Shown here one piece after another: positions 8,978-20,485 of a DNA stretch of 64,000 nt. A program made the translations under genes and the position numbers. This DNA comes from Pseudomonas putida (GTDB lineage: Bacteria > Pseudomonadota > Gammaproteobacteria > Pseudomonadales > Pseudomonadaceae). Numbering within the stretch: position 1 is the stretch's first letter; the number at the start of each line of letters is the position of its first letter. The DNA lies in the NCBI RefSeq assembly GCF_026625125.1, contig NZ_CP113097.1:5752001-5816000 (forward strand). The letters run 5' to 3'. The notes below the pieces were generated by a model. It did not search any database and was not told where the DNA came from. It worked only from the letters and a program-made list of their open reading frames with translations.

Positions 8978-11725
8978 TCAGTGAGCTTCGTCCCAATTCG
9001 AACCAACGCCAACCTCGACCAGCAGCGGTACATCCAGTTGCGCGGCCTTACTCATGTGCCCGCGAATTTCATCTTTCACCTGCTCGACCAGGTCCTCGCG
9101 CACTTCAAGCACCAGTTCGTCGTGGACCTGCAGGATCACCCGCGCATCGAGGCCGCTTTCGCTGAGCCAGTTGTCCACGTTGACCATTGCCCGTTTGATG
9201 ATGTCGGCGGCGGTACCCTGCATCGGGGCGTTGATCGCCGTGCGCTCGGCGCCCTTGCGCAGGGCCGGGTTCTTGGCGTTGATGTCCGGCAGGTAAAGCC
9301 TGCGGCCGAACAAGGTCTCGACGAAGCCTTGCTCGGCAGCCTGGGCCCGGGTGCGTTCCATGTAGGCCAGGACGCCCGGGTAGCGGGCAAAATAGCGGTC
9401 GATGTAATCCTGCGACTGCTTGCGGTCTACGCCGATCTGCTTGGCCAGGCCGAAGGCGCTCATACCGTAGATCAGGCCAAAGTTGATGGCTTTCGCACTA
9501 CGACGCTGATCGGTGGTGACCGCTTCCAGGGCCACGCCAAACACTTCCGCCGCCGTGGCACGGTGCACATCCAGATTGTTGCGGAAGGCATGCAGCAGGC
9601 CTTCGTCCTTGGCCAGATGGGCCATGATGCGCAGTTCGATCTGCGAATAATCCGCCGCCAGCAACTTGTAGCCCGGGCTGGCGATGAACGCCTGGCGGAT
9701 ACGCCGGCCTTCGGCGGTACGGATAGGGATATTCTGCAGGTTAGGGTCGCTGGACGACAGGCGCCCGGTGGCGGCCACGGCCTGCTGGTAGGACGTATGG
9801 ATACGCCCGGTTCGCGGGTTGATCTGGCCCGGCAACTTGTCGGTGTAAGTGCTCTTGAGCTTGCTCAGGCTGCGGTACTGCATCAGTACCTCCGGCAACG
9901 GGTAGCCTTGCTCGGCCAACTCGTCCAGTACCGCTTCGGCCGTGGATGGCTGGCCCTTGGCGGTCTTGCTCAGCACCGGCATGCCGAGCTTGTCATAGAG
10001 AATAGAGCCGAGCTGTTTGGGCGAACCGAGGTTGAATGCCTCACCCGCCAACTCATAGGCCCGACGCTCGAGGTCGGCCATTTTGACGCCCAACTCCCCG
10101 CTCTGAATCTGTAACAAGGCAGCATCAACCAGCGCGCCCTGGCGCTCGATCTTGGCCAGCACCGGCACAAGCGGCATCTCGATATCCATCAGCACCGGCT
10201 GCACGCTCGGGGTCTGCGCAAGGCGGGCCTGCAGCGCCTGATGCAAGCGCAGGGTAATGTCGGCGTCTTCGGCAGCGTAAGGGCCGGCCTTGTCCAGGTG
10301 GATCTGGTTGAAGGTCAGCTGTTTGGCGCCTTTGCCGGCGATGTCTTCGAAAGCGATGGTGGCGTGGTCGAGGTACTTCTGCGCCAGGCTGTCCATATCA
10401 TGACGGGTCGCAGTGGAGTTGAGCACATACGATTCAAGCATGGTGTCATAGGCCACGCCCTGGATGTGGATCGCCGGCGAGCCATTGGCAAGGATGTTGA
10501 TATCGTACTTGGCGTTCTGCCCTACCTTTGCCTTGGCCGGGTCTTGCAGAAGCGGCTGCAACGCCAGCAACACGGCTTCGCGATCCAGCTGCAGCGGCGC
10601 GCCTTCGTAGTCGTGAGCCAACGGTACGTAAGCCGCTTCATGGGGTTCGACAGCGAAGGACAGGCCGACCAGCTGCGCCTTTTGCGCATCGAGGCCGGTG
10701 GTCTCGGTGTCGAAGGCGAACAGCGGTGCCTGACGCAGCTTCTCCAGCCAGGCGTCGAAGCGAGCCTGATCGAGGATGGTTTCGTAGTTGGGCTCGACCT
10801 TGGCCGCAGGCGCCTGCACGGGTGCAACTTCATCGCCGGCCCTGGCCGCGTCCCGCTGCACGTCGGCGATCCAGCTCTTGAATTCCATCTCGGTATAAAG
10901 CGCCAGCAGTGCTTCACGGTCCGGCTCGCCGCACACTAGCGCATCTACCTCGATATCCAGCGGCACGTCGACTTTGATGGTCGCCAGTTCGTAGGACAGG
11001 AACGCCGCATCACGGTGCTCTTCGAGCTTGGCCGGCAGGGTCTTGGCGCCACGGATCGCCAGCGCCGGCACCTTGTCCAGGTTGGCGTACAGGTCGCTGA
11101 GGCCGCCACCGATGCCGGTCAGCAGCCCAACGGCGGTTTTTTCACCGACCCCAGGTACGCCCGGGATGTTGTCGACCTTATCGCCCATCAGGGCGAGGAA
11201 GTCGATGATGTGCTCCGGGCCGACGCCAAACTTCTCATGCACGCCAGCTACATCCAGCACACTGCCGGTCATGGTGTTGACCAGGGTAACGTGGCCGTCT
11301 ACCAGCTGCGCCATGTCCTTGTCACCGGTCGAGATGATCACTGGGCGCCCCTTTGCCGCACTGCTGCGCGCCAGCGTGCCGATCACGTCGTCGGCCTCGA
11401 CCCCCTCGACGCACAGCAGCGGGTAACCCAAAGCCTTGACGCTGGCATGCAGCGGCTCCACCTGTACCCGCAGGTCGTCTGGCATGCTGGGGCGGTTGGC
11501 CTTGTACTCGGCGAACATGGCATCGCGGAAGGTACCGCCCTTGGCATCGAACACCACGGCGAACAGGCTGTCGGGGTATTGCTTGCGCAGGCTCTTGAGC
11601 ATGTTCAGCACACCCTTGACCGCGCCGGTGGGCATGCCCTTGGAAGTGGTCAACGGCGGCAGCGCGTGGAAGGCGCGGTAAAGGTAGGAGGAACCGTCCA
11701 CCAGGACGAGGGGCGCTTGGCTCAT
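8978..11725 (-). CDS. polA: DNA polymerase I
   Basis: The 915-residue protein has three domains: 5'-3' exonuclease (about 1-290, with [11 protein letters not shown]), an active proofreading exonuclease (about 310-500, [11 protein letters not shown] and [12 protein letters not shown]) and the polymerase (motif [13 protein letters not shown], motif [15 protein letters not shown], motif [12 protein letters not shown]). It fills gaps in repair and removes Okazaki primers. The frame has an upstream start at 11737, but the [11 protein letters not shown] start at 11725 matches the family N-terminus. It is transcribed toward the ErsA-like RNA. Confidence 0.97.
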   Translation of the reverse strand: MSQAPLVLVDGSSYLYRAFHALPPLTTSKGMPTGAVKGVLNMLKSLRKQYPDSLFAVVFDAKGGTFRDAMFAEYKANRPSMPDDLRVQVEPLHASVKALGYPLLCVEGVEADDVIGTLARSSAAKGRPVIISTGDKDMAQLVDGHVTLVNTMTGSVLDVAGVHEKFGVGPEHIIDFLALMGDKVDNIPGVPGVGEKTAVGLLTGIGGGLSDLYANLDKVPALAIRGAKTLPAKLEEHRDAAFLSYELATIKVDVPLDIEVDALVCGEPDREALLALYTEMEFKSWIADVQRDAARAGDEVAPVQAPAAKVEPNYETILDQARFDAWLEKLRQAPLFAFDTETTGLDAQKAQLVGLSFAVEPHEAAYVPLAHDYEGAPLQLDREAVLLALQPLLQDPAKAKVGQNAKYDINILANGSPAIHIQGVAYDTMLESYVLNSTATRHDMDSLAQKYLDHATIAFEDIAGKGAKQLTFNQIHLDKAGPYAAEDADITLRLHQALQARLAQTPSVQPVLMDIEMPLVPVLAKIERQGALVDAALLQIQSGELGVKMADLERRAYELAGEAFNLGSPKQLGSILYDKLGMPVLSKTAKGQPSTAEAVLDELAEQGYPLPEVLMQYRSLSKLKSTYTDKLPGQINPRTGRIHTSYQQAVAATGRLSSSDPNLQNIPIRTAEGRRIRQAFIASPGYKLLAADYSQIELRIMAHLAKDEGLLHAFRNNLDVHRATAAEVFGVALEAVTTDQRRSAKAINFGLIYGMSAFGLAKQIGVDRKQSQDYIDRYFARYPGVLAYMERTRAQAAEQGFVETLFGRRLYLPDINAKNPALRKGAERTAINAPMQGTAADIIKRAMVNVDNWLSESGLDARVILQVHDELVLEVREDLVEQVKDEIRGHMSKAAQLDVPLLVEVGVGSNWDEAH

Positions 11726-11799
11726 GAGCAGAATCAACCTTTTCGGCGGGTCCGGAGCTAGAATAGCCGGATCAATGACGACAAAGGGACAAGGTTATC

Positions 11800-12087
11800 A
11801 TGCGTACACTCAATCGCCTGTTACTGCTCGGCCTGTTGGCAACCATGCCTGTCGTCACCCTGGCAGCGGATGACGCTCCCTCGGCAGATCCCGAGGTAAC
11901 CATTCGCACCGAAGGCGATAAAACCATCCAGGAATACCGGCAAAACGGCTTCCTGTATGCGATCAAGATCACGCCGAAAAACGGCAAGCCTTATTTTCTG
12001 GTACGCGCCGATGGCTCTGATGGCAATTTCATTCGTTCCGACCAACCGGACATGCTGATCCCGTCCTGGAAGATCTTCGAGTGGTAA
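11800..12087 (+). CDS. DUF2782 family exported protein
   Basis: The 95-residue protein has a Sec-type signal (about 1-22, cleavage after TLA), so it is probably periplasmic. The mature part fits DUF2782 (EVTIRTEGDKTIQEYRQNG, YAIKITPKNGKPYFLV). Its function is unknown. It is divergent from polA and followed at 69 bp by thrB, the same arrangement as PA5494-PA5495. Confidence 0.85.
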   Translation: MRTLNRLLLLGLLATMPVVTLAADDAPSADPEVTIRTEGDKTIQEYRQNGFLYAIKITPKNGKPYFLVRADGSDGNFIRSDQPDMLIPSWKIFEW

Positions 12088-12156
12088 TCTGACGCGTATC
12101 GTTCACATCAACCTGGCACTTCCCGGCGGAAGTGCCCGTATGGGCATTCTTTCATC

Positions 12157-13107
12157 ATGTCAGTCTTCACCCCCGTGACCCGGCCTGAGCTGGAAACCTT
12201 TCTGGCGCCGTATCAGCTGGGCCGTCTGCTCGACTTCCAGGGCATTGCCGCCGGCACCGAAAACAGCAATTTCTTCGTCAGTCTCGAACAGGGGGAGTTC
12301 GTCCTGACGCTGATCGAGCGCGGCCCCAGCGAGGACATGCCGTTCTTCATCGAGCTGCTCGACACGCTGCACGCCGCCGATATGCCGGTGCCTTACGCCC
12401 TACGTGACCGTGACGGCAATGGCCTGCGCGAGCTGTGCGGCAAGCCGGCACTGCTGCAGCCGAGGCTGTCGGGCAAGCACATCAAGGCGCCGAACAACCA
12501 GCACTGCGCCCAGGTAGGTGAGCTGCTGGCGCACATCCACCTGGCCACCCGCGAGCACGTCATCGAGCGCAAGACCGATCGCGGCCTGGACTGGATGCTC
12601 GCCAACGGTGCCGAGCTGATGCCACGGCTCTCGGCAGACCAGGTTGCCTTGCTGCAGCCAGCGCTGGACGAAATCATCGCGCACAAAGCGCAGATCCTGG
12701 CATTGCCCCGGGCCAACCTGCATGCCGACCTGTTCCGCGACAACGTGATGTTCGAAGGCACCCACCTGACCGGCGTCATCGACTTCTACAATGCCTGCTC
12801 AGGGCCGATGCTGTACGACATCGCCATCACCGTGAATGACTGGTGCCTGGATGAAACCGGTGCGATCGATATGCCGCGTGCCCAGGCCCTGCTGGCGGCC
12901 TATGCCGCGCTACGGCCGTTCACGGCAGCCGAGGCCGAGCTCTGGCCGCAGATGTTACGGGTAGGGTGCGTGCGTTTCTGGCTGTCGCGTTTGATCGCGG
13001 CCGAGTCGTTTGCCGGGATGGATGTGATGATCCATGACCCTGCCGAGTTCGAAGTGCGTCTGGCGCAGCGCCAGCAAGTGGCCCTGCACCTGCCGTTCGC
13101 ACTCTGA
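12157..13107 (+). CDS. thrB: Homoserine kinase, aminoglycoside-phosphotransferase fold
   Basis: This enzyme phosphorylates homoserine to O-phosphohomoserine, the step before threonine synthase. At 316 residues it belongs to the APH-like (type II) homoserine kinases of pseudomonads, not the GHMP type of enterobacteria. The catalytic loop is LHADLFRDNVMF and the metal-binding Asp follows in GVIDFYNACSGPMLYD. The gene ends in a region of REP-like inverted repeats shared with the convergent znuA. Confidence 0.93.
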   Translation: MSVFTPVTRPELETFLAPYQLGRLLDFQGIAAGTENSNFFVSLEQGEFVLTLIERGPSEDMPFFIELLDTLHAADMPVPYALRDRDGNGLRELCGKPALLQPRLSGKHIKAPNNQHCAQVGELLAHIHLATREHVIERKTDRGLDWMLANGAELMPRLSADQVALLQPALDEIIAHKAQILALPRANLHADLFRDNVMFEGTHLTGVIDFYNACSGPMLYDIAITVNDWCLDETGAIDMPRAQALLAAYAALRPFTAAEAELWPQMLRVGCVRFWLSRLIAAESFAGMDVMIHDPAEFEVRLAQRQQVALHLPFAL

Positions 13108-13122
13108 TCTCAGTGCCCTGAC

Positions 13123-13196
13123 GCTGGCAAGCCAGCCCCACAGGTGCCGCACAGCGCTTGAATGCCATGCGGTCGAAGTGGGGCTGGCTTGCCGAC
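13123..13196. repeat. REP-like inverted repeat between thrB and znuA
   Basis: GCTGGCAAGCCAGCCCCAC at 13123-13141 is facing GTGGGGCTGGCTTGCCGAC at 13178-13196, an inverted pair about 36 bp apart. The core resembles P. putida REP elements. It sits between two convergent genes and could fold to end or protect both transcripts. Confidence 0.65.
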
Positions 13197-13214
13197 GACA
13201 GGCCAGTACAGGCG

Positions 13215-14123
13215 CTAGAGCTGCTCCAGGCACCCTGCCAGGTCACCGCCCAGCTTTTCCAGCAAACGCTCGTAGCCCTGGGCATCCACTGGGTCATTCC
13301 CGCCCAATGCATCCAGTTCCGCCAAGCGCACCGGCAGCCCGGCCGTCAGCGTTTCAGCCAAGCGCGGCCGCAGCGGCGGCTCACTGAACACGCAGGTTTT
13401 GCCCACTTCCTGCAGGCGCTTGCGCATGGCCGCGACATGCTGCGCGCCAGGCTGCACCTCGGCGGCCACACTGAACACACCCGTGTGCTTGAGCCCATAA
13501 GCAGACTCGAAGTAGTCAAAGGCTTCGTGGAACACGAAGTAAGGCTTGTCGGCAACACCCGCCACCCGCGCCTTGATGCGTGCATCCAGGCTATCGAGGC
13601 GCCCGGTGAAGGCTTTCAGGTTGCTCTGGTAGCGCGCAGCGTTGGCAGGGTCCGCAGACGCCAGGTCCGCTGCCATCTTCGCCGCAATCACCCTGGCGTT
13701 GACTGACGACAACCACAGATGCGCGTCCAGGCTGCCCGGACGATGATCATGGTCATGATCGTCATGCGCTGCTTCATCGTGTGAATGGCTGTCCTCGCCA
13801 AAGTGACGCAGGTGCATACCCGGTAACGACTGCACAGCCACGACAGGCTTGCTGCGGCTGCCCAGCACCCGCGGCAGGAAGCCTTCCATGTCGGGGCCGA
13901 TCCAGTACAGCAGATCGGCATCGCCGACGCGGCGCACGTCGGATGGGCGCAGGGCGTAGTGGTGTGGCGAAGCACCCGGGGGCAGCAGCACTTCGGGGGT
14001 GCCTACCCCGTCCTGCACAGCCGCGGCAATCTGCTGCAACGGTTTGATACTGGTCAGCACACGGACGTCGGCTTGCGCCGAGCAGGCGATAAAAGCGACA
14101 AAAAGCACAAGCAATCGGGACAC
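13215..14123 (-). CDS. znuA: Zinc ABC importer, periplasmic binding protein ZnuA
   Basis: The 302-residue binding protein captures periplasmic Zn2+ for ZnuBC. It has a signal peptide (about 1-21), the cluster A-I metal-binding fold with His ligands (ASPHHYALRP, DAHLWLS, FHEAFDYF) and the His/Asp-rich loop typical of ZnuA (SHSHDEAAHDDHDHDH). The start is taken as GTG 14123, since the frame upstream (to 14456) lies over zur and no ATG fits the signal peptide. It is divergent from zur across 66 bp that hold a Zur box, so zinc starvation should induce it. Confidence 0.93.
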   Translation of the reverse strand: MSRLLVLFVAFIACSAQADVRVLTSIKPLQQIAAAVQDGVGTPEVLLPPGASPHHYALRPSDVRRVGDADLLYWIGPDMEGFLPRVLGSRSKPVVAVQSLPGMHLRHFGEDSHSHDEAAHDDHDHDHRPGSLDAHLWLSSVNARVIAAKMAADLASADPANAARYQSNLKAFTGRLDSLDARIKARVAGVADKPYFVFHEAFDYFESAYGLKHTGVFSVAAEVQPGAQHVAAMRKRLQEVGKTCVFSEPPLRPRLAETLTAGLPVRLAELDALGGNDPVDAQGYERLLEKLGGDLAGCLEQL

Positions 14124-14150
14124 GGTGAATACTCGACTCGATAGAAACGG

Positions 14151-14163
14151 GTAACATAATAAC
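14151..14163. promoter_or_regulatory. Zur box between znuA and zur-znuCB
   Basis: GTAACATAATAAC matches about 9 of 13 positions of the GTTATAATATAAC-type Zur operator. It sits in the short divergent region, so Zn-loaded Zur could repress both znuA and zur-znuCB. Confidence 0.65.
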
Positions 14164-14189
14164 GTCTCTGTCCAGAACCGTCGCTGCCC

Positions 14190-14675
14190 ATGTCCATCAC
14201 GCCGCTGGCCCACCGCCCCCACGATCACTCTCACTGCGTGCACAGCGCCCTGACCGAGGCTGAGGTGCTGTGCACGCGCCAGGGCCTGCGCCTGACCGCC
14301 CTGCGCCGGCGTGTGCTGGAGCTGGTGTGGCAGAGCCACAAGCCGCTGGGCGCCTACGACATCCTCGCCGTGCTCAGCGAACAGGATGGCCGTCGTGCTG
14401 CGCCACCTACCGTTTATCGGGCGCTGGATTTCCTGCTGGAAAACGGCCTGGTACACCGCATCGCCTCACTCAATGCCTTCATCGGTTGCAGCCACCCAGA
14501 GCACGTGCACCAAGGCCAGTTCCTGATCTGCCGCGAATGCCACATCGCCATCGAACTGGAGCAGGACAGCATCAGCGATGCGATCCTCGCCAGCGCCAAG
14601 GGCGTGGGTTTCAGCGTAGAAACGCAGACGGTAGAAATTGTCGGCCTGTGCGGCAATTGCCGGGGCACGGCATGA
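14190..14675 (+). CDS. zur: Zinc uptake regulator Zur (Fur family)
   Basis: The 161-residue repressor has an N-terminal winged helix ([20 protein letters not shown], ending in [17 protein letters not shown]) and a C-terminal dimer/metal domain with structural zinc cysteines CREC and CGNC. It blocks zinc uptake genes when Zn2+ is sufficient. Its stop overlaps the znuC start (ATGA), giving a zur-znuC-znuB operon. Confidence 0.95.
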   Translation: MSITPLAHRPHDHSHCVHSALTEAEVLCTRQGLRLTALRRRVLELVWQSHKPLGAYDILAVLSEQDGRRAAPPTVYRALDFLLENGLVHRIASLNAFIGCSHPEHVHQGQFLICRECHIAIELEQDSISDAILASAKGVGFSVETQTVEIVGLCGNCRGTA

Positions 14676-15445
14676 GTGACGCACTGATCCGCCTGGAGCA
14701 GGTTGGCGTAACGTTTGGCGGCGAGGCCGTGCTCGACAGCATCGACCTGTCGGTGGCGCCCGGCCAGATCGTTACGCTGATCGGGCCCAACGGCGCAGGC
14801 AAGACCACCCTGGTACGCGCTGTGCTCGGGCTGCTCAAGCCGCATCGCGGCACCGTCTGGCGCAAGCCGAAGCTGCGTATCGGCTACATGCCGCAAAAAA
14901 TCCAGGTGGACGCGACCCTGCCGTTGTCAGTGCTGCGCTTTCTGCGCCTGGTACCCGGTGTTGGCCGGCAGGCCGCGTTGTCGGCACTGCAGGAAGTGGG
15001 CGCCGAACAGGTCATCGACAGCCCGATCCAGACCATCTCCGGCGGCGAGATGCAGCGTGTGCTGCTGGCCAGGGCGCTGTTGCGCGAGCCCCAGCTGCTG
15101 GTACTGGATGAGCCGGTACAAGGCGTGGACGTGGTCGGCCAGACCGAGTTGTACAACCTCATCACCCGCCTGCGCGACCGCCATGGTTGCGGCGTATTGA
15201 TGGTCTCGCACGACTTGCACCTGGTCATGAGCGCCACCGACCAGGTGGTCTGCCTCAACCGCCATGTCTGCTGCTCCGGCCACCCAGAGCAGGTCAGCAA
15301 CGACCCAGCCTTCGTCGAACTGTTCGGCCAGAACGCACCGAGCCTGGCCGTCTATCACCACCACCATGATCACAGCCACGACCTGCATGGCTCGGTGGTC
15401 GCCCCTGGCCCACATGTACACGGAGACCACTGCAAGCATGGCTGA
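14672..15445 (+). CDS. znuC: Zinc ABC importer, ATPase ZnuC
   Basis: The 257-residue ATPase drives zinc import. Walker A is GPNGAGKTT, the signature is ISGGEMQRV and Walker B is [13 protein letters not shown] His-rich tail ([10 protein letters not shown] and further His) is typical of ZnuC. The start at 14672 overlaps the zur stop by 4 bp, and the upstream extension of this frame is zur sequence. The end overlaps znuB by 8 bp. Confidence 0.96.
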   Translation: MSDALIRLEQVGVTFGGEAVLDSIDLSVAPGQIVTLIGPNGAGKTTLVRAVLGLLKPHRGTVWRKPKLRIGYMPQKIQVDATLPLSVLRFLRLVPGVGRQAALSALQEVGAEQVIDSPIQTISGGEMQRVLLARALLREPQLLVLDEPVQGVDVVGQTELYNLITRLRDRHGCGVLMVSHDLHLVMSATDQVVCLNRHVCCSGHPEQVSNDPAFVELFGQNAPSLAVYHHHHDHSHDLHGSVVAPGPHVHGDHCKHG

Positions 15446-16220
15446 TTTTCTTCTTTACGCCCTGCTCGCGGGTCTTTCCCTGGCGCTGGTGGCGGGCCCG
15501 CTGGGCTCTTTCGTGGTGTGGCGGCGCATGGCCTACTTCGGCGATACCTTGTCCCACGCAGCGCTGCTGGGCGTGGCCATGGGCTTCGTGCTGGACGTCA
15601 GCCCGGCGCTGGCGGTAACCGTGGGGTGCCTGTTGCTGGCGATCCTTCTGGTGACCCTGCAGCAACGCCAACCATTGGCCTCTGACACGCTGCTCGGCAT
15701 TCTCGCCCCCAGTACGTTGTCGCTGGGCCTGGTGGTGCTGAGCTTCATGCACGATGTACGCATCGACCTGATGGCCTACCTGTTCGGCGACCTGCTGGCC
15801 ATCAGTACCACTGACCTGGCCTGGATCCTGGCCGGCAGCGCGCTGGTGCTGGTGCTGCTGGCAGTCCTTTGGCGACCGTTGCTGGCGGTGACCGTTCACG
15901 AAGAGCTGGCCATGGTCGAAGGCCTGCCAGTCGCAGGCCTGCGCCTGGCGCTGATGCTGCTGATTGCCGTCGTCATCGCCGTCGCCATGAAGATCGTCGG
16001 CGTGCTGTTGATCACCTCTTTGCTGATCATCCCTGCCGCTGCGGCGCAGCGCCATGCGCGCTCGCCAGAGCAGATGGCATTGGGGGCCAGCCTGCTGGGC
16101 GTCACGGCCGTCTGCGGTGGCCTGGCCATGTCCTGGTTCAAGGACACCCCGGCCGGCCCGTCGATCGTGGTCTGCGCGGCAGTGCTATTCTTGCTGAGCC
16201 TGGCCCTGCCCAAACGTTGA
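15438..16220 (+). CDS. znuB: Zinc ABC importer, permease ZnuB
   Basis: The 260-residue inner-membrane protein of the ABC-3 permease family is almost entirely hydrophobic, with about eight or nine helices. It begins [12 protein letters not shown] and contains the conserved [15 protein letters not shown] stretch. ATG 15438 is chosen because it overlaps the znuC end by 8 bp (translational coupling) and gives the family N-terminus. It forms the Zn2+ channel of ZnuABC. Confidence 0.95.
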   Translation: MADFLLYALLAGLSLALVAGPLGSFVVWRRMAYFGDTLSHAALLGVAMGFVLDVSPALAVTVGCLLLAILLVTLQQRQPLASDTLLGILAPSTLSLGLVVLSFMHDVRIDLMAYLFGDLLAISTTDLAWILAGSALVLVLLAVLWRPLLAVTVHEELAMVEGLPVAGLRLALMLLIAVVIAVAMKIVGVLLITSLLIIPAAAAQRHARSPEQMALGASLLGVTAVCGGLAMSWFKDTPAGPSIVVCAAVLFLLSLALPKR

Positions 16221-16347
16221 ACTCCAGGGTGCGCCATGGCACACCCTGCAACCTTTTCGCGGGTAAAGGGTCTGTAAGACTTGTTTTCGAGCGTGCGCAC
16301 CTGGGTGTAGACTTGCTCGCTTTTTGCGCAAATAGAGAGTCGCAGGA

Positions 16348-17055
16348 ATGAAGCCGTTCGCATCCCGTTATCTGCTTGTTGCCGCGTTTTCCCTGTTCCT
16401 GGCCGCTTGTTCGAGCGCGCCGGTCGAGCAGACAGGTGCACCTGCCCAAGCCGATGCCTGGCAGCAGCTGCAGCAAAGCATCAACAGCAATGAATTGGCC
16501 ACAGCCGAAGATCAGCTGGCCTCGCTGCAGGCTCAATCGCCAGACGATGGCCGCCTGGAACACTACCAGCGGCAACTGGCTGAGGCTTACCTCAAACGCA
16601 GCCAGATCGTCCTTCAGAAGGGCGACGTAAACGCTGCCGCAACCGCTCTGGCACGTGCCCGCGCCCTGATGCCACAGGCCCCTGCCGTGACTGGCGGTGA
16701 CGCGGTCTCGCAGGCACGCAAGGCTGAGCTGGAAAAAGCCGAGGCTGCCTTGAAAGCTGCCGAGGCCAAGCCCAAGGCACGGGTGATTGACCCGGCTGCG
16801 CCCAGCACGGTCATTGCGCTGAATACCACGGACATCCGTGCCATGCGCCGACAGCTCGATGAGATTGCCACTGATGTGGTGAATTATCAGTGCGAAGTGG
16901 TGTTCCAGGTACCTCGCACCGAAGATGCACCTTGGTTGAAGACCTTGCTGGAAAAGCGGGTTCGCAAGATCGACAGCGGGTTCGAACTCCAGCAAAAACA
17001 CGAGATTCAGCGCACGTTGCCCGCTCAGGTGGTGTTGGTACCCCATCAGCGTTGA
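16348..17055 (+). CDS. Predicted lipoprotein, helical repeat type
   Basis: The 235-residue protein has a lipoprotein signal ending LFLAAC (lipidated C21). The mature part is Ala/Gln/Leu-rich and helical, similar to TPR-like or coiled-coil scaffolds, with KAELEKAEAALKAAEAK near the middle. It corresponds by position to PA5502, between znuB and metN. Its function is unknown. The 127-bp gap after znuB suggests its own promoter. Confidence 0.82.
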   Translation: MKPFASRYLLVAAFSLFLAACSSAPVEQTGAPAQADAWQQLQQSINSNELATAEDQLASLQAQSPDDGRLEHYQRQLAEAYLKRSQIVLQKGDVNAAATALARARALMPQAPAVTGGDAVSQARKAELEKAEAALKAAEAKPKARVIDPAAPSTVIALNTTDIRAMRRQLDEIATDVVNYQCEVVFQVPRTEDAPWLKTLLEKRVRKIDSGFELQQKHEIQRTLPAQVVLVPHQR

Positions 17056-17106
17056 TACTTCAGGGCCCCATCGCCGGCAACCGGCGATGGGTATCGATGC
17101 GGCGCC

Positions 17107-19251
17107 CTACGCAGGAATCGCTTCTGCAGCAGCCTCCCGCTCCCAGACCCGATGCCCTTCCACGGCTTTGACGAAGGCATCCATTGTCTTCTGATCATCC
17201 CCTAGCAGCAGGCCCTTGTCCTCTTTCAGGCCCAAGCTGCCGACCAACGCTTTGGCCTCTTTGGCCAACACCATCGCCTTCAAATGCTTGTAACCCTCGA
17301 GCAGGAAGTGCTTGGCGACGCCACTGCCGCTCAAGGCATCGATTGAAGCCTTACCTCCCGGTACCACTATCGCGTCGAACATGACCGACGGCATACCCTC
17401 GATCGAAGCGTCCACCGGCAGTGGCTTGCCATCGGCGCTCTTCACCGGGGCAGAAGATGGCCCCAGGAGCATGGGCCGCGCGCTTTGTGCTTCGAGCGCT
17501 TTGACCAGTTTGTCCACGCTCGCGGAGTCCACGCCATCAGCGACCACAAGGGCAATCTTGCGTCCCTTGATGCCCACATCACCAGGGTGGTTCATCTGGC
17601 TCAAGGCCTTGGACTGCGCAAGCTTGCTTGCTTTGACCTGAACCGTACCCTGCTTGGGCGCCGGCAAACCGAGGTTGGCCGCCACTGCCGCTGCCAGCTT
17701 CAGGTCGATATTGGCCAGAATCTCATTGACCTCACGCGCGCGGATTGCTTCGCGCTCTACCTTGCCCAATTCGAAGCTGTAGGCCTTGATGATGTGCTGC
17801 TGCTCGGTCGGGCTCATGCTCTGGAAGAACAGCCGCGCCTGCGAAAAGTGATCGCCGAACGACTCGCTGCGCTGGCGGATCTTGTGTGCCTCGATGCGCT
17901 CTTGATAACTCTCGAAGCCACCATCTTGCGCCGCCGGCGGCGTTTCCCGCGGCCAGCCGCCATCGATCGAGTTGGGCTCGTAGGAAGCACGGCCCTTGTC
18001 GATGGTCATGCGGTGCATGGCGTCACGCTGGCCACTGTGGTTCGGCGCTACCGGCCGGTTGATCGGGATCTCGTGGAAGTTAGGCCCGCCAAGGCGGCTG
18101 ATCTGGGTGTCGGTATAGGAGAACAGGCGGCCCTGCAGCAGCGGGTCGTTGCTGAAGTCGATGCCTGGCACGATATGGCCAGGGCAGAACGCCACCTGCT
18201 CGGTCTCGGCGAAGAAGTTGTCCGGGTTGCGGTTGAGCACCATCTTGCCAAGCGGCGTCACCGGCACAAGCTCCTCGGGGATCAGCTTGGTCGGATCCAG
18301 CAGGTCGAAATCGAACGTGTGCTCATCAGCTTCCGGAACGATCTGCACACCCAGTTCCCACTCGGGGTAATCGCCCGTCTCGATCGCTTCCCACAGGTCA
18401 CGGCGATGGTAGTCAGTGTCCTTGCCTGCCAGCTTCTGGGCTTCGTCCCACAGTACCGAATGCACGCCCTGGCGTGGCTTCCAGTGGAACTTGACGAAGC
18501 TGGCCACGCCTTGGGCATTGATCAGACGGAAGGTATGCACGCCAAAGCCCTCCATCATCCGCAGGCTGCGCGGGATGGCGCGGTCGGACATGGCCCAGAT
18601 GACCATGTGCGCCGACTCTGGTACCAGCGAGACAAAATCCCAGAACGTGTCGTGGGCCGAGCCGCCAGTGGGAATTTCGTTGTGCGGTTCAGGTTTGACC
18701 GCGTGTACGAAGTCGGGAAACTTGATGGCATCCTGAATGAAAAATACCGGCATGTTGTTGCCAACGAGGTCGAAATTGCCCTCATCGGTGTAAAACTTGA
18801 CGGCGAAACCACGCACGTCGCGTACGGTGTCACCCGAGCCACGCGGCCCCTGCACGGTAGAGAACCGCACGAAGACCGGGGTGATCTTTTCCGGGTCCTG
18901 GAGGAAACCGGCCTTGGTCAGTTCGCTATGGTTGCCGTAGCTCTGGAAGTAACCGTGGGCACCGGTACCCCGGGCGTGGACGATACGCTCGGGAATGCGC
19001 TCGTGGTCGAAGTGGGTGATCTTCTCGCGCATGATGAAGTCTTCGAGCAGCGAGGGCCCGCGAGCACCAGCTTTGAGGCTGTTCTGGTTGTCGGCTACCT
19101 TCACACCCTGGTTGGTACGCAAGGCCTGGCCAGTGGCATCGCTGCGAAACGCCTCCAGGCTCTGCAGCTTGGCGTTGGTATTGGCGCGGTCGGGGGTCTG
19201 CGTGCCGGCGGCCTCACTGTGCTTGGGCGCGTCCGTTTTCTTGCTGGTCAT
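17107..19251 (-). CDS. katE: Large-subunit catalase HPII with C-terminal flavodoxin/GATase-like domain
   Basis: The 714-residue enzyme converts hydrogen peroxide to water and oxygen. The catalase core (about 60-560) shows the distal His ([11 protein letters not shown]92), the [20 protein letters not shown] signature and the proximal haem-binding Tyr (RLFSYTDTQ). The extra C-terminal domain (about 565-714, [11 protein letters not shown] and VPGG) is the DJ-1/PfpI-like fold of large catalases. It lies between the PA5502-type lipoprotein and metN, which I recall as adjacent in P. aeruginosa. HPII enzymes are usually RpoS-controlled; no promoter is claimed here. Confidence 0.95.
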   Translation of the reverse strand: MTSKKTDAPKHSEAAGTQTPDRANTNAKLQSLEAFRSDATGQALRTNQGVKVADNQNSLKAGARGPSLLEDFIMREKITHFDHERIPERIVHARGTGAHGYFQSYGNHSELTKAGFLQDPEKITPVFVRFSTVQGPRGSGDTVRDVRGFAVKFYTDEGNFDLVGNNMPVFFIQDAIKFPDFVHAVKPEPHNEIPTGGSAHDTFWDFVSLVPESAHMVIWAMSDRAIPRSLRMMEGFGVHTFRLINAQGVASFVKFHWKPRQGVHSVLWDEAQKLAGKDTDYHRRDLWEAIETGDYPEWELGVQIVPEADEHTFDFDLLDPTKLIPEELVPVTPLGKMVLNRNPDNFFAETEQVAFCPGHIVPGIDFSNDPLLQGRLFSYTDTQISRLGGPNFHEIPINRPVAPNHSGQRDAMHRMTIDKGRASYEPNSIDGGWPRETPPAAQDGGFESYQERIEAHKIRQRSESFGDHFSQARLFFQSMSPTEQQHIIKAYSFELGKVEREAIRAREVNEILANIDLKLAAAVAANLGLPAPKQGTVQVKASKLAQSKALSQMNHPGDVGIKGRKIALVVADGVDSASVDKLVKALEAQSARPMLLGPSSAPVKSADGKPLPVDASIEGMPSVMFDAIVVPGGKASIDALSGSGVAKHFLLEGYKHLKAMVLAKEAKALVGSLGLKEDKGLLLGDDQKTMDAFVKAVEGHRVWEREAAAEAIPA

Positions 19252-19477
19252 GGTCGGCTTTCCTCATCAGTCTTCAGGCTTGCCCTGTTCGGGCTCGTTC
19301 AAGTAGTGACTAGAGGGCTTTGGCGAGCGTTCAATCGGGATTACCAGTTGTCGCGTTATGCCTGATGGATTGGTCCATTACGAAATAAATGCTAAGAACA
19401 CCTATTGGAAAAGGCTAAAATGCGCCACCCCAGCCAACCGCTGACCCAAATTCCATGCGCCCCACAAGGTTCGCTAC

Positions 19478-20485
19478 GTGATCGAGTTCCAACATGTACA
19501 CAAGACCTACCGCGTCGCCGGTAGGGAAATCCCCGCTCTGAACCCAACCACCCTGACCATCGAAGACGGCCAGGTGTTCGGCCTGATCGGCCACTCCGGG
19601 GCAGGCAAAAGCACCATGCTGCGCCTGATCAACCGGCTGGAAGAGCCCTCGGGCGGGAAGATCATCGTCGACGGTGAAGACGTCACCGCCTTCAACGCCA
19701 CCCAGCTGCGCGGCTTCCGCCAGCAGGTCGGGATGATCTTCCAGCACTTCAACCTGCTGGCCTCCAAGACCGTCGCCGACAATGTCGCCCTGCCGCTGAC
19801 GCTGGCGGGCGAGCTGTCGCGGGCCGAAATCGACAAGCGCGTCACGCAGCTGCTGGCCCGGGTGGGCCTGTCGGATCACGCCAAAAAGTACCCGGCACAG
19901 CTCTCCGGCGGGCAGAAGCAGCGCGTCGGCATCGCCCGCGCCCTGTCGACCAACCCGAAGATTCTGCTGTGCGACGAAGCCACCAGCGCCCTCGACCCGC
20001 AGACCACCGCATCGGTGCTGCAGTTGCTGGCCGAAATCAACCGTGAGCTGAAGCTGACCATCGTGCTGATCACCCACGAGATGGACGTGATCCGCCGGGT
20101 CTGCGACCGCGTCGCGGTGATGGATGCCGGCCACATAGTCGAGCAAGGCTCGGTGGCCGACGTGTTCCTGCACCCGCAGCACCCCACCACCAAACGCTTT
20201 GTCCAGGAAGACGAGCAGGTCGATGAAGGTGAACAGCGTGACGATTTTGCCCACGTCCCGGGCCGCATCGTGCGCCTGACCTTCCAGGGCGACGCCACCT
20301 ACGCGCCGCTGCTGGGTACCGTGGCCCGCGAAACCGGCGTGGACTACAGCATCCTCGCCGGGCGTATCGACCGCATCAAGGATGTGCCCTATGGGCAGCT
20401 GACCCTGGCCGTCACCGGCGGCGACATGCAAGCCGCGTTCGACCGCTTCTCGGCAGCTGACGTACATATGGAGGTACTGCGTTGA
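19478..20485 (+). CDS. metN: Methionine ABC importer, ATPase MetN
   Basis: The 335-residue ATPase of the methionine uptake transporter has Walker [10 protein letters not shown], signature [12 protein letters not shown] and Walker [15 protein letters not shown]-terminal NIL domain (about 255-335) is the methionine-sensing regulatory domain. Translation starts at GTG 19478. The stop overlaps the metI ATG by one base. Confidence 0.95.
   Translation: MIEFQHVHKTYRVAGREIPALNPTTLTIEDGQVFGLIGHSGAGKSTMLRLINRLEEPSGGKIIVDGEDVTAFNATQLRGFRQQVGMIFQHFNLLASKTVADNVALPLTLAGELSRAEIDKRVTQLLARVGLSDHAKKYPAQLSGGQKQRVGIARALSTNPKILLCDEATSALDPQTTASVLQLLAEINRELKLTIVLITHEMDVIRRVCDRVAVMDAGHIVEQGSVADVFLHPQHPTTKRFVQEDEQVDEGEQRDDFAHVPGRIVRLTFQGDATYAPLLGTVARETGVDYSILAGRIDRIKDVPYGQLTLAVTGGDMQAAFDRFSAADVHMEVLR

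Noticed and set aside
17485..19365. 626-codon plus-strand frame
   Set aside because: It lies antisense to katE, whose catalase motifs are complete; the frame is a GC-skew shadow.
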